From contig NZ_KK088521.1 in the NCBI RefSeq assembly GCF_000600335.2, forward strand, positions 186,001-250,000: 64,000 bases of DNA, given 5' to 3'. A program made the translations under genes and the position numbers. The stretch comes from Rubellimicrobium mesophilum DSM 19309 (lineage in GTDB: Bacteria; Pseudomonadota; Alphaproteobacteria; Rhodobacterales; Rhodobacteraceae). The notes beneath the pieces were generated by a model. That model was given only the letters and a program-made list of their open reading frames with translations. It was not told the origin of the DNA and made no database searches. Shown in pieces: positions 1-8,339 of the stretch (within the stretch, counting starts at the first letter, position 1; each line of letters starts with the position of its first letter).

Positions 1-159
1 GCCATGGGGGCTCCTCGGGCGGGGGCGCCCGTGATCTGGGATTGGGGGCCTCTTACGGCAACCCCCCTTGCGGGCAAGCCACCCCGGGGCCATACGGGAA
101 GCGAGACCGGCGGGCGCGACAGGATGCCCGCCCTTCAGCCAGGAGGAAAGGCCGGGGCC

Positions 160-483
160 ATGACGACCTTCGACGACCGCGAGCACGCCTTCGAGGCCAA
201 GTTCGCCCACGACGCCGAGATGCAGTTCAAGGCCGAGGCGCGGCGCAACCGGCTTCTCGGCCTCTGGGCCGCGGGGCTCATGGGCAGGACGGGCGCCGAG
301 GCCGAGGCCTATGCCCGCGAGGTCATCACCTCGGACTTCCAGGAGGCCGGCGAGGAGGACGTGTTCCGCAAGCTCCGCGCCGACCTGATCGGCAAGGCCG
401 ACGACGCCGACATCCGGGCCCAGATGCGCACGCTCATGGCCCAGGCCAAGTCGCAGATCATGGAGGAAGTGGGCAACTCCTGA
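160..483 (+). CDS. ATP synthase zeta subunit / DUF1476 protein (F1 inhibitor)
   Basis: A 107-residue soluble, charged, mostly helical protein. It opens MTTFDDREHAFEAKFAHD and carries the family-typical stretch RRNRLLGLWAAGLMG near residues 27-41. In alphaproteobacteria this family binds the F1 part of ATP synthase and blocks its ATPase direction through the N-terminal segment. The start at 160 is chosen because AGGAGGAAAG lies 9 bases upstream at 141-150 and homologues begin at this methionine; an open frame runs further upstream to the window edge but has no family similarity. An ATP12-type F1 assembly factor lies elsewhere in the window (41049-41774), not linked to this gene. Family assignment is by recognition of the sequence. 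Confidence 0.9.
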   Translation: MTTFDDREHAFEAKFAHDAEMQFKAEARRNRLLGLWAAGLMGRTGAEAEAYAREVITSDFQEAGEEDVFRKLRADLIGKADDADIRAQMRTLMAQAKSQIMEEVGNS

Positions 484-504
484 CGGGGGTCGCCCGGCGG
501 GCCG

Positions 505-566
505 ACTTGCCCTATTCATCAGGCCCAGGCCCGTGCGCCGCGCGGGCGAGTTGAGTCACTAAAGGG
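505..566 (+). promoter_or_regulatory. candidate SAM-II/SAM-V-type riboswitch upstream of the homocysteine methyltransferase
   Basis: A 7-bp stem can form between CTTGCCC (506-512) and GGGCGAG (544-550). Loop bases ATTCA (514-518) can pair with TGAGT (552-556) just 3' of the stem, giving an H-type pseudoknot, followed by CACTAAAGGG (557-566). That order (stem, loop pairing with the 3' flank, then a CTAAA-GGG tail) is the SAM-II/SAM-V architecture, and these classes are known upstream of methionine-cycle genes in alphaproteobacteria. The methyltransferase starts 49 bases downstream. The class assignment is inference from hand folding; I did not run a covariance search. Confidence 0.55.
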
Positions 567-592
567 CCGCGCCCCGACAGGGGTGGCGGCCG
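566..592 (+). other. GC-rich hairpin in the methyltransferase leader
   Basis: GGCCGCGCCCC and GGGGTGGCGGCC can fold around GACA directly after the candidate riboswitch tail and 24 bases before the ATG at 616. There is no T-run, so it is not a classical terminator; it could be an expression platform or a ribosome-access element. Confidence 0.4.
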
Positions 593-615
593 GTTCCCAT
601 TCGGAAGGCACCACC

Positions 616-1629
616 ATGACCGACGCCCTGTCCCGCCTGCTCGAGACCCGCGACTGGCTTCTGACCGACGGCGCCACCGGGACGAACCTGTTCAACATGG
701 GACTGACCGCCGGCGACGCGCCCGAGATGTGGAACCTCGACCACCCCGAGCGCATCCGCGCGCTCTACCAGGGCTGGGTGGACGCGGGGAGCGACATCTT
801 CCTCACCAACACCTTCGGCGGCAACGCCTCGCGCCTGAAGCTGCACGGCGCCGAGGGGCGGGTGCGCGAGCTGAACCGGGCCGCGACCGAGATCGCGCGC
901 GAGGTGGCCGACAAGGCGGGCCGCCCGGTGGTCGTGGCCGGCGACATGGGCCCCACGGGCGAGATCATGGCCCCCATGGGCACGCTCACCCACGAGGCGG
1001 CGGTGGAGATGTTCCACGAGCAGGCCGAGGCCCTGAAGGAGGGTGGCGCGGACGTGCTCTGGGTCGAGACGATCAGCGCCGCCGAGGAGTTCAAGGCGGC
1101 GGCCGAGGCCTTCCGGCTGGCCGGGATGCCCTGGTGCGGGACCATGAGCTTCGACACCGCCGGGCGGACCATGATGGGGATCACCTCGGCCGAGATGGTC
1201 AAGATGGTGGGCAAGCTGCCGCACCAGCCCTTGGCCTTCGGGGCCAACTGCGGTGTGGGCGCCTCGGACCTGCTGCGCACGGTGCTGGGCTTCGCGGCGG
1301 CAGGGCCGGAGCGGCCGATCATCGCCAAGGGCAACGCGGGCATCCCGCGCTACCACGAGGGGCACATCCACTACGACGGCACGCCCGAGCTGATGGCCGA
1401 ATATGCCGTGCTCGCGCGGGACGCCGGGGCCACGATCATCGGCGGCTGCTGCGGCACCATGACCGACCACCTGCGCCGGATGCGCGAGGCGCTGGAGAGT
1501 CGCCCGCGCGGCGAGCGGCCGACGCTCGAGGTCATCGCGGAGAAGCTGGGCGGCTTCTCCTCGGCCGGCGACGGGACCGGCGCGGACGAGCCGGCGGCGC
1601 GGCGCGGGGGCCGGCGCGGGCGGGGCTGA
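616..1629 (+). CDS. bmt: betaine/homocysteine S-methyltransferase family protein
   Basis: A 337-residue homocysteine S-methyltransferase domain protein, which moves a methyl group to homocysteine to make methionine. The zinc-binding cysteines are visible: Cys212 in GANCGVG and Cys278-Cys279 in GGCCGT. The N-terminal LTDGATGTNL block is typical. The start at 616 follows GGAAGG (602-607). The corrinoid protein and DUF1638 protein lie 1.5 kb away on the same strand, as in roseobacters where methionine synthase is split into a homocysteine module (this gene), a B12 module and a separate folate module. Use of betaine or another methyl donor cannot be decided from sequence. The C-terminus ends in a basic RRGGRRGRG tail. 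Confidence 0.88.
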   Translation: MTDALSRLLETRDWLLTDGATGTNLFNMGLTAGDAPEMWNLDHPERIRALYQGWVDAGSDIFLTNTFGGNASRLKLHGAEGRVRELNRAATEIAREVADKAGRPVVVAGDMGPTGEIMAPMGTLTHEAAVEMFHEQAEALKEGGADVLWVETISAAEEFKAAAEAFRLAGMPWCGTMSFDTAGRTMMGITSAEMVKMVGKLPHQPLAFGANCGVGASDLLRTVLGFAAAGPERPIIAKGNAGIPRYHEGHIHYDGTPELMAEYAVLARDAGATIIGGCCGTMTDHLRRMREALESRPRGERPTLEVIAEKLGGFSSAGDGTGADEPAARRGGRRGRG

Positions 1630-1730
1630 GACCTTCCCGCAGCGAGTGAGAATCGGCCGGCAAATCCCGGCCGCCACTTATATTTTTGCCCTCCGATCCC
1701 CATATCTCCTTGGCAAGAGTCCAGGAGATG

Positions 1731-1965
1731 ATGATGCAATTGGAAGGCAACCAGGTCCTTCGGAAGGGCCACACGCGGCGGCGCTATGGGAAGGTCGACG
1801 CGGACGTCACGACACGGCTGAGCGAGGACGGGACGGAGCTTCTGTTCGAGTCGAAGATCCCCGTGTCGCTGGGGCTGGTCGGACGTGTGCTTCGTGCTGC
1901 CGGTCGAGGCGCTGCCCGACCTCGTGAAGCTCGCCATCGAGCGGCGTCAGAACAGCGAGAGCTGA
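1731..1965 (+). pseudogene. small conserved-looking protein of unknown function, one-base frameshift
   Basis: Reading from ATG 1731 gives a basic and acidic-mixed protein (MQLEGNQVLRKGHTRRRYGK...) that stays sensible up to KIPVSLG, where the frame shifts. In the next frame it continues DVCFVLPVEALPDLVKLAIE and stops at 1963-1965. Removing one G from the run GGGG at 1871-1874 restores one product of about 78 residues. An AGGAG precedes the start at 1722. The 3' end overlaps the convergent radical SAM gene by 19 bases. No family recognised. Either a recent frameshift or a sequencing error; the latter is favoured because other genes here show the same kind of indel. Confidence 0.5.
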
Positions 1966-3038
1966 GGGTCCGGGTCCCTGGGGACCCGGAACAGGTCCAT
2001 GCGGAGGGGCGGCAGGGGCGCGAAGCCGAGCCTCCGCTTCGCGAGGTCGAACCGCGCTGAGAGAAGCCGCGCCCATTCCCCCTGCCCCGTCATGCGCGTG
2101 CCCCATTCGGGGTCGTAGTCGCGGCCACCGTGAAGCTCCCTCACCCGGCCCATGACGCGGGCGGCGCGGTCGGGGAACCGTTCCCCCAGCCAGTCCCGAA
2201 AGAGTCCCGCCACCTCGCGCGGGAGGCGCAGGACGATCATGCTCGCCGCCCTGGCGCCCGCCTCGACCCCGGCGGCGAGGATCGATTCGAGTTCGTGGTC
2301 GGTGAGCGCCGGGACCACGGGCGAGACCTGGATGCGGACCGGGACCCCGGCTTCGGTGAGGCGCCGGATGGTGGCGAGGCGGCGAGCCGGGGGTGGCACG
2401 CGCGGCTCCATGGCGCGGGAGGTGGCCGGGTCGAGCGTCGTGACCGAGAGGCCGACATGGACAAGGCCCCGGGCCGCCAAGGGCGCGAGCAGGTCGAGGT
2501 CCCGCTCGATCAGCGTGCCCTTGGTGGTGATCGCGACGGGGTGGCCATGGTCCGACAGCACCTCGAGGAGGCCGCGCATGATCCGCCGGTCGCGCTCGAT
2601 GGGCTGGTACGGGTCGGTGTTGGTGCCGATGGCGAGGACCTTGGGGACGTAGCCCCTCGCCCGAAGCTCCCTCGCGAGGGCAGCGGGCGCCTGCGGCTTG
2701 GCGATGAGCCGGGTCTCGAAGTCGAGGCCCGGGGACAGGCCGAGATAGGCGTGGGTCGGGCGGGCGAAGCAGTAGATGCAGCCGTGCTCGCAACCCCGAT
2801 AAGGATTCAGCGACTGCTCGAAGGGCACGTCCGGCGAGTTGTTGGCCGTGATGACCTTCCGCGGACGTTCCTCCGACACCTCGGTGCGGAGGGGCGGCAG
2901 GATCTCGTCCCGGTCCCAGCCGTCATCGACGGCGACGCGGGCATAGGGCTCGAACCGGCCGGTCGCGTTCGAGGCGGCGGCACGGCCGGGGCGCCGGTCG
3001 GCGGGGACTGGGGACGGCTCCTCGGTCATGACGCGCAT
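1947..3038 (-). CDS. PA0069-family radical SAM protein (SplB-like)
   Basis: A protein of 363 residues from ATG 3038 (an in-frame ATG at 3029 is also possible). The radical SAM cluster-binding motif CxxxCxxC is CEHGCIYC at Cys83, Cys87 and Cys90, in the context SLNPYRGCEHGCIYC typical of this SplB-related family. SAM-binding and barrel segments follow (TNTDPYQPIER, TTKGTLIERD). Spore photoproduct lyase repairs UV-damaged thymines, but the substrate of the PA0069 family is not established. A LexA-type box sits 6 bases upstream of the start, which suggests DNA-damage induction. Longer upstream reading to 3206 would run through that box and is rejected. Confidence 0.85.
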   Translation of the reverse strand: MRVMTEEPSPVPADRRPGRAAASNATGRFEPYARVAVDDGWDRDEILPPLRTEVSEERPRKVITANNSPDVPFEQSLNPYRGCEHGCIYCFARPTHAYLGLSPGLDFETRLIAKPQAPAALARELRARGYVPKVLAIGTNTDPYQPIERDRRIMRGLLEVLSDHGHPVAITTKGTLIERDLDLLAPLAARGLVHVGLSVTTLDPATSRAMEPRVPPPARRLATIRRLTEAGVPVRIQVSPVVPALTDHELESILAAGVEAGARAASMIVLRLPREVAGLFRDWLGERFPDRAARVMGRVRELHGGRDYDPEWGTRMTGQGEWARLLSARFDLAKRRLGFAPLPPLRMDLFRVPRDPDPQLSLF

Positions 3039-3043
3039 TGTTA

Positions 3044-3058
3044 GAACAAATGAAGAAC
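3044..3058 (-). promoter_or_regulatory. LexA (SOS) box
   Basis: On the minus strand the sequence reads GTTC-TTCATTT-GTTC, an exact match to the alphaproteobacterial LexA consensus GTTC-N7-GTTC. It lies immediately upstream of the radical SAM gene start (3038), where a bound repressor would block transcription. Confidence 0.75.
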
Positions 3059-3186
3059 GTGACAAGGTGAGTCGCACGCGGGGGCTTGCCCTTTGGTCGG
3101 TTGCGCGGCACTCGGTGTCGGTTTCCGCCGCGACCCCCTGGCGCCCCGGGCGCACATAGGCCGCAACCTTAGATCGAGGATCCCAA

Positions 3187-3888
3187 ATGGCCGACGACGA
3201 GATCATCCTGAGCGAACTCGACGACGAGGAGCTCGTCGCGCAGATGTTCGACGACCTCTACGACGGTCTCAAGGAGGAGATCGAGGAGGCCACCCACATC
3301 CTTCTGGACCGTGGCTGGACCCCCTACGACGTGCTGACCAAGGCGCTGGTCGGCGGCATGAAGGTCGTCGGCGATGACTTCCGTGACGGCATCCTGTTCG
3401 TGCCCGAGGTGCTCCTGGCGGCCAACGCCATGAAGGCCGGGATGACGATCCTGAAGCCGCTGCTGGCCGAGACCGGCGCCCCGCGCGTGGGCAAGATGGT
3501 CATCGGCACCGTCAAGGGCGACATCCACGACATCGGCAAGAACCTCGTGTCGATGATGATGGAAGGCGCGGGCTTCGAGGTCGTGGACCTCGGCATCAAC
3601 AACGCGGTCGAGAAGTACCTCGACGCGCTGGAGACCGAGAAGCCGGACATCCTCGGCATGTCGGCGCTGCTGACCACCACGATGCCCTACATGAAGGTCG
3701 TGATCGACACCCTGAAGGAGAAGGGCATCCGCGAGGACTACATCGTGCTCGTGGGTGGCGCTCCGCTGAACGAGGAGTTCGGCCGCGCGATCGGGGCGGA
3801 CGCCTATTGCCGCGACGCCGCCGTGGCCGTGGAGACCGCGAAGGCCCAGGTGGCCCGCAGGCACAATGTCGGTGCCGGGGCGCGCTGA
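3187..3888 (+). CDS. corrinoid (B12)-binding methyltransferase subunit, MtbC/MetH-B12-module type
   Basis: A 233-residue protein with an N-terminal helical cap domain (about 15-95) and a cobalamin-binding Rossmann domain (about 100-225). The base-off B12 motif DxHDxG is present as GDIHDIGKN, with His114 as the lower cobalt ligand; SALLTT and VGGAPL are the other conserved B12 contacts. It would carry the methyl group to the homocysteine methyltransferase encoded at 616-1629. The start at 3187 follows GAGG. Its last 23 bases overlap the DUF1638 gene. The folate-binding module of a split methionine synthase is not in this window. Confidence 0.9.
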   Translation: MADDEIILSELDDEELVAQMFDDLYDGLKEEIEEATHILLDRGWTPYDVLTKALVGGMKVVGDDFRDGILFVPEVLLAANAMKAGMTILKPLLAETGAPRVGKMVIGTVKGDIHDIGKNLVSMMMEGAGFEVVDLGINNAVEKYLDALETEKPDILGMSALLTTTMPYMKVVIDTLKEKGIREDYIVLVGGAPLNEEFGRAIGADAYCRDAAVAVETAKAQVARRHNVGAGAR

Positions 3889-4513
3889 GGCGCCCTCGGA
3901 CGAGGCGCTGAGGGACGCGGGCCTGACCGCCGAGGGGCGGGGTCGCGTCCTGCTCATCGCCTGCGGGGCGCTGGCGCGCGAGATCCTGGCGCTCAAGGTC
4001 GCGAACGGGTGGGAGCATCTGGACCTCCAGTGCCTCCCCGCGATCCTGCACAACACGCCGCAGAGGATCGTGCCGGCCGTCGAGGCGACGGTGGCGGAGG
4101 CGCGGGGGCGCTACGATTCCGTCTTCGTGGTCTATGGCGATTGCGGGACCGGGGGGCTGCTCCAGGCGGCCTGCGAGCGGCTGGGGGTCGAGATGGTCCC
4201 CGGGCCGCATTGCTACAGCTTCTACGAGGGGAACGAGGCCTTCGCCGCGCGGGAGGAGGCGACGGCCTTCTACCTGACGGACTTCCTGGTGCGGCAGTTC
4301 GATGCCTTCGTGTGGAAGCCGCTGGGCCTCGACCGGCACCCGGAATTGCGGGACCTCTACTTCGGCAACTACGAGACCCTGGTCTATCAGGCGCAGACCG
4401 ACGATCCGGCGTTGACGGAGAAGGCACGGGCCTGCGCGGAGCGGCTGGGGCTTGCCTTCGAGCGGCGGTTCACGGGCTATGGAGACCTGGGCGGGGTCCT
4501 GGGGCGGTTGTAG
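3866..4513 (+). CDS. DUF1638 domain-containing protein
   Basis: A 215-residue protein with the DUF1638 core: LLIACGALAREILAL near 28-42, VVYGDCGTGG near 88-97 and GPHCYSFYEG near 113-122. The conserved cysteines and histidine in these blocks could bind a metal. It begins inside the 3' end of the corrinoid protein gene (23-base overlap), so the two are almost certainly translationally coupled and co-function. DUF1638 genes recur beside corrinoid methyltransferase genes, but the biochemical role is unknown; a part in methyl transfer or corrinoid handling is inference. Confidence 0.85.
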   Translation: MSVPGRAEAPSDEALRDAGLTAEGRGRVLLIACGALAREILALKVANGWEHLDLQCLPAILHNTPQRIVPAVEATVAEARGRYDSVFVVYGDCGTGGLLQAACERLGVEMVPGPHCYSFYEGNEAFAAREEATAFYLTDFLVRQFDAFVWKPLGLDRHPELRDLYFGNYETLVYQAQTDDPALTEKARACAERLGLAFERRFTGYGDLGGVLGRL

Positions 4514-4553
4514 CGAGGGACGGTTACGACTCGTTTGACGGCGGCTGGCCTGG

Positions 4554-4620
4554 CGTAGGGCGCGCTGCAGCGCGCCGCTCGGGCGGGCGGACAATGGTGC
4601 GCCGAAGCGCGCCCTATGAC
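4554..4620. repeat. REP-like inverted repeat pair
   Basis: CGTAGGGCGCGCTGCAGCGCGCC at 4554-4576 is mirrored by GCGCCGAAGCGCGCCCTATG at 4600-4619. Each half is itself palindromic and each has a TAGGGC/GCCCTA edge. The same design recurs at 36187-36273. Confidence 0.6.
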
Positions 4621-4767
4621 GTTTCGGCGGGAACGTTCCGGTCGGCCACGGCTCGATATTGCCGGACGCACTTCGGGCTGCGAGGACCCTGGCGGGGTCC
4701 CGAGGTCGGTTCTAGCAGGCAAAGGTTACGATTCGGTTAACGCGAGCAGAATTCTTCGCTCGGTTGG

Positions 4768-4795
4768 AATGGCGGGCTGAATCCAGCCCTACGAC
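4768..4795. repeat. REP-like single unit
   Basis: GGCGGGCTGAATCCAGCCCTACG is a slightly decayed copy of the unit GGCGGGCTGAAGCCCGCCCTACG seen at 36251-36273. Confidence 0.55.
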
Positions 4796-4833
4796 AGTCC
4801 GTGGCGTGCTCGGCGGACTCGGGGGTCGGGGCC

Positions 4834-5244
4834 CTACGCGGCCTCGCGCGCCGTCTCCTGGATGCGTTTGATCATCGACTTGAGGCCATTCGACCTCTGC
4901 GCGCTCAGGTGGCTGTCGAGGCCGAGGCGGGCGAACTCGGCGGGGGCGTTGACCTTCCCGACCTCCTCCAGGGGGACGCCGGTGTAGAGCGCCTTGAGGA
5001 TCGCGATGAGGCCTCGGACGATGGAGGCGTCGCTGTCGCCCTGGAAGGCATACGTGCCGCCCGCGATCTCGGGGTGGATCCAGACCTGCGAGGCGCAGCC
5101 GGTGACCTTGGTCGCGGGGACCTTGAGGGCCTCGGGCATGGGCTCCATGGCCTTGCCGAGCGCGATGACCTCGCGGTAGCGGTCCTCCCAGTCGGGGAGG
5201 AACTCGAAGGTCTCGGCGATGTCCTCGAAGGCGGGGGTGGCCAT
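4834..5244 (-). CDS. sufE: SufE-type cysteine desulfuration protein
   Basis: A 136-residue SufE protein, which accepts persulfide sulfur from a cysteine desulfurase for Fe-S cluster assembly. The acceptor cysteine is Cys50 in TGCASQVW. The N-terminal FEFLPDWEDRYREVIALGK block is diagnostic. Length matches the family (about 135-140). It stands alone, next to rnd, without other suf genes nearby. Confidence 0.92.
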   Translation of the reverse strand: MATPAFEDIAETFEFLPDWEDRYREVIALGKAMEPMPEALKVPATKVTGCASQVWIHPEIAGGTYAFQGDSDASIVRGLIAILKALYTGVPLEEVGKVNAPAEFARLGLDSHLSAQRSNGLKSMIKRIQETAREAA

Positions 5245-5396
5245 TGGCGGGGCTCCGGTGGTGACGGCAGGTAGGTAAGGGCCGAGGGCGGCAAGGTCCA
5301 GAGGTTCGGGCGATGCCGAATGCCCTGGCCGGCCCGTGGCCGGGGCCGGGCCTTCGGCGCTGACGACAGCCCCCCGAGGGGTCGTCCAGGCGCGCC

Positions 5397-6565
5397 TCAG
5401 CCCTGCAAGCGCACCGTCACCACATTCTGTCCCTTGGCCGCGAGCGCCACCTTGCCCTCGCAGAGGCGGATCGCATCCTCGCCGAAGACCTCGCGGCGCC
5501 AGCCGGTCAGCGCGGGGAGGCTCCGCTCGCCCGCCGCGATGGCGTCGAGGTCGGCGGAGGAGGCGATGAGGCGCGCGGCGACGCCCTCGCTCTCGGACTT
5601 GGCCTTGAGGAGGACGCGAAGCAGGTCCGCGAGCGCCGGGTTGACCTGGAGCTGCTCACGGCCACCGTCCGGGCGAGGCAGGTCCTCGGGCCTGAGGGTC
5701 CCCGCGCGCTTGACGGCGGCGAGGATGCCCTCGGCGATGTCGCCGCGACGCCCTTCGCGCAACAGCAGCCGGGACTTCGACAGCTCGGCCTCGTTGGTGG
5801 GCCGGGTGGTGGCGAGCTCGACCAGGGCGTCGTCCTTGAAGACGCGCGAGCGGGGCACGTCCCTGCCCTGCGCGTATTCCTCGCGGAAGCGGGCGAGTTC
5901 GACCAGCGCGGCGAGCATCTTGTTGGAGCCGGGGCGGGCGCGAACCCTCTCCCAGGCGTCGGCGGGGGTCAGTGCGGTAGGTGGCGGGGTCCCTGGAGGA
6001 CGGCCATCTCCTCGGTCACCCAGGATTCGCGGTCGGAGCGCTTCAGACGCTCGGAGAGGTAGACGTAGATGGCACGGAGATGCGTCACGTCCGCGAGCGC
6101 GTAGCGGAGCTGGGCGTCGCTGAGGGGGCGCTGCGACCAGTCGGTGAAGCGCGAGGACTTGTCCACCTCGGCCTTGCAGATCTTGCGGACCAGCGTCTCG
6201 TAGCTGACCTGGTCGCCGAAGCCGCAGACCATGCCCGCGACCTGCGTGTCGAAGAGCGGCGCGGGGATGATCCCGGCATCCACGTAGAAGATCTCGAGGT
6301 CCTGGCGCGCGGCGTGGAAGACCTTCACCACGTCGGGGTTCCGGAACAGCTCGTAGAGCGGCGCGAGGCTGAAGCCCTCTCCGGCGAGCGGGTCCACGAT
6401 GGCGGCGGTCTCGTCCCCGTCGCCGGGATAGGCGATCTGGAGGAGGCAGAGCTTGGAGTAGTAGGTCCGCTCGCGCAGGAACTCGGTGTCCACGGTCACG
6501 AAGGGGTGCTGCGCGGCGCGGTCGCAGAAGTCGGCAAGCTGCTCGGTGGTCGTGATGATCTGCAT
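5397..6565 (-). CDS. rnd: ribonuclease D, interrupted by two one-base insertions
   Basis: The N-terminal part (from ATG 6565) holds the DEDD exonuclease domain: [11 protein letters not shown] with Asp26 and Glu28, [11 protein letters not shown], and [13 protein letters not shown]. The C-terminal part (to 5397) is the HRDC-like region. The first frame stops early after GPRHLPH. Removing one base from CCC at 5991-5993 and one from GGGGG at 5964-5968 gives a continuous join, reading DPATYRTDP then [15 protein letters not shown]. The repaired length of about 388 residues fits RNase D, a 3'-5' exonuclease in stable RNA processing. Two compensating-type errors within 30 bases favour sequence error over real decay. 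Confidence 0.82.
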
Positions 6566-6605
6566 GATTGACGCTTAGGTCATTGAGGCCGCGAAGGAAA
6601 GCGCG

Positions 6606-7202
6606 TCAGGGCAGCAGCACTGGAGTGCGGTCGCCGGCTGCGTAACGGCGCAACACCGCCGGGTAGAGGACGTGCTCCCGCCCGAGCACGCGGGCGGCGA
6701 GGGTGTCGGGCGTGTCGCCGGGGAGCACGAGGACGCGGGCCTGGCCGAGGATGGGGCCGTGGTCGAGCTCCTCGGTGACCTCGTGGACGGTGCAGCCATG
6801 CTCCCGGTCGCGGTTGGCCAGCGCGCGAGCGTGGGTGTGGAGGCCGGGATAGAGCGGCAGGAGCGAGGGGTGGATGTTGAGCATCCGACCCTTCCACGGG
6901 GCGACGAAGCCGGGCGTGAGGATTCGCATGAAGCCCGCGAGGCAGAGGATGTCGGGAGCGTAGGGGGCCAGCGCCGCCTGCAGGGCGGATTCGAAGGCGG
7001 TGCGGTCGCGGCCGTGGGGCCGGTGATCCACGACGGCGGTTTCGACGCCGAGGTCGCGCGCCTTGGCGAGGCCCCCGGCCGCGGGGTCGTTCGACAGGAC
7101 CAGCACGGGCCGCGCCGGGTGGTCCCCGGTCATGGTGCGCAGCAGCTCCACCATGTTGGAGCCGCCGCCCGAGATCAGGATGGCGACCCGCTTGGGGTTC
7201 AC
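6606..7202 (-). CDS. purN: phosphoribosylglycinamide formyltransferase (GART)
   Basis: A 198-residue folate-dependent enzyme of purine synthesis that formylates GAR to FGAR. Catalytic residues are visible: Asn109 and His111 in LNIHPSLLP and Asp147 in ELDHGPI. The phosphate-binding SGGGSN lies at 11-16. It starts with GTG at 7202, overlapping the purM stop as GTGA, so the two are translationally coupled. Confidence 0.95.
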   Translation of the reverse strand: MNPKRVAILISGGGSNMVELLRTMTGDHPARPVLVLSNDPAAGGLAKARDLGVETAVVDHRPHGRDRTAFESALQAALAPYAPDILCLAGFMRILTPGFVAPWKGRMLNIHPSLLPLYPGLHTHARALANRDREHGCTVHEVTEELDHGPILGQARVLVLPGDTPDTLAARVLGREHVLYPAVLRRYAAGDRTPVLLP

Positions 7203-8239
7203 GCGAGCTGGCCCGAGTAGCTGACCCCCTGCCCCGCCGTCACGGTGCCGAGGGGGACGACCGTCTCGCCGGCCTCGATGAGAAGGCGGGCCAGCGCCTC
7301 GGCCCGGTCGGCGGCGACGACGGCGACCATGCCGATGCCGGAGTTGAAGGTCTTGAGCATCTCCGCCTCCGCGATGCCGCCCGCCTGACGAAGCCAGGCG
7401 AAGACGGGGGGAAGCCGCCAGGACGAGAGGTCGATCCGGGCGCCAAGGCCTTCGGGGAGGACGCGGGGCAGGTTCTCGGTCAGGCCGCCGCCGGTGATGT
7501 GGGCGAGCGCATGGACGCCACCCGCGCGGATCGCCGCAAGGGCGGGCTTCACGTAGAGGCGCGTGGGGGCGAGGAGCTCTTCGCCCAGCGAGGCGCCACC
7601 CCAGGGAGCGGGTGAGTCCCACGACATCCCCGAGACCTCCTTGACGCGGCGCACGAGCGAGAAGCCGTTGGAGTGGACGCCGGCCGAGGTAAGGCCGAGG
7701 AGGACGTCGCCCTCCTCCACGCCACGGGGAAGGTCGGTCCCGCGCTCCATGGCGCCCACGGCGAAGCCCGCGAGGTCGAAGTCGCCGCCGTGGTACATCC
7801 CCGGCATCTCGGCCGTCTCGCCGCCGACGAGGGCGCAGCCGGAACGTTCGCAGCCCAGCGCGATGCCGGCGATGACGCGGGCGGCCTCCTCGACCTGGAG
7901 CTTGCCGGTCGCGAAGTAGTCGAGGAACAGGAGCGGCTCGGCCCCCTGGCAGACGAGGTCGTTGACGCACATGGCCACGAGGTCGATGCCGACCTCGTCG
8001 AGGTGGCCGGTCTCGATGGCGATGCGGAGCTTGGTGCCCACCCCGTCGGTCGCGGCGACGAGGATCGGGTCGGAGTAGCCAGCGGCCCGGAGGTCGAAGA
8101 GGGCGCCGAAGCCGCCGAGGCCCGCCATGGTGCCGGAGCGTTCGGTGCGTCGGGCGAAGGGCTTGATCCGCTCCACGAGCGCGTTGCCGGCGTCGATGTC
8201 CACGCCTGCCTGCGCATAGGTCAGCCCGTTGCCGCTCAT
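7199..8239 (-). CDS. purM: phosphoribosylformylglycinamidine cyclo-ligase (AIR synthetase)
   Basis: A 346-residue AIR synthase that closes the imidazole ring of AIR in purine synthesis. It opens [19 protein letters not shown]; the glycine-rich [11 protein letters not shown] and VATDGVGTK-type motifs are present ([12 protein letters not shown]). First gene of a purM-purN pair. It is divergent from the CAT-anticodon tRNA, which begins 100 bases away. Confidence 0.95.
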   Translation of the reverse strand: MSGNGLTYAQAGVDIDAGNALVERIKPFARRTERSGTMAGLGGFGALFDLRAAGYSDPILVAATDGVGTKLRIAIETGHLDEVGIDLVAMCVNDLVCQGAEPLLFLDYFATGKLQVEEAARVIAGIALGCERSGCALVGGETAEMPGMYHGGDFDLAGFAVGAMERGTDLPRGVEEGDVLLGLTSAGVHSNGFSLVRRVKEVSGMSWDSPAPWGGASLGEELLAPTRLYVKPALAAIRAGGVHALAHITGGGLTENLPRVLPEGLGARIDLSSWRLPPVFAWLRQAGGIAEAEMLKTFNSGIGMVAVVAADRAEALARLLIEAGETVVPLGTVTAGQGVSYSGQLA

Positions 8240-8339
8240 GGTCCGCTCCCCATTGCCCGCGCCTCCGATAGCCGAGAGCGCGTCGCAGGACCAGAGCGGC
8301 TTGACGCCAGGGGCGGCGGGTGCGACGGGAAGGACCGGC

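Larger units (their letters stand above)
4514..4833. other. 320-bp non-coding stretch with repeats
   Basis: No convincing gene. It holds REP-like inverted repeats (4554-4620 and 4768-4795), a diverged second copy of the 3' end of the DUF1638 gene (4681-4742, about three quarters matching 4481-4540), and a TTAC-GATTCGG-TTAA motif at 4725-4739 resembling a CtrA site. Confidence 0.6.

Noticed and set aside
3029-3206. Longer N-terminus for the radical SAM protein
   Set aside because: It would translate through the LexA box and the intergenic region; homologues start near MTEEP.
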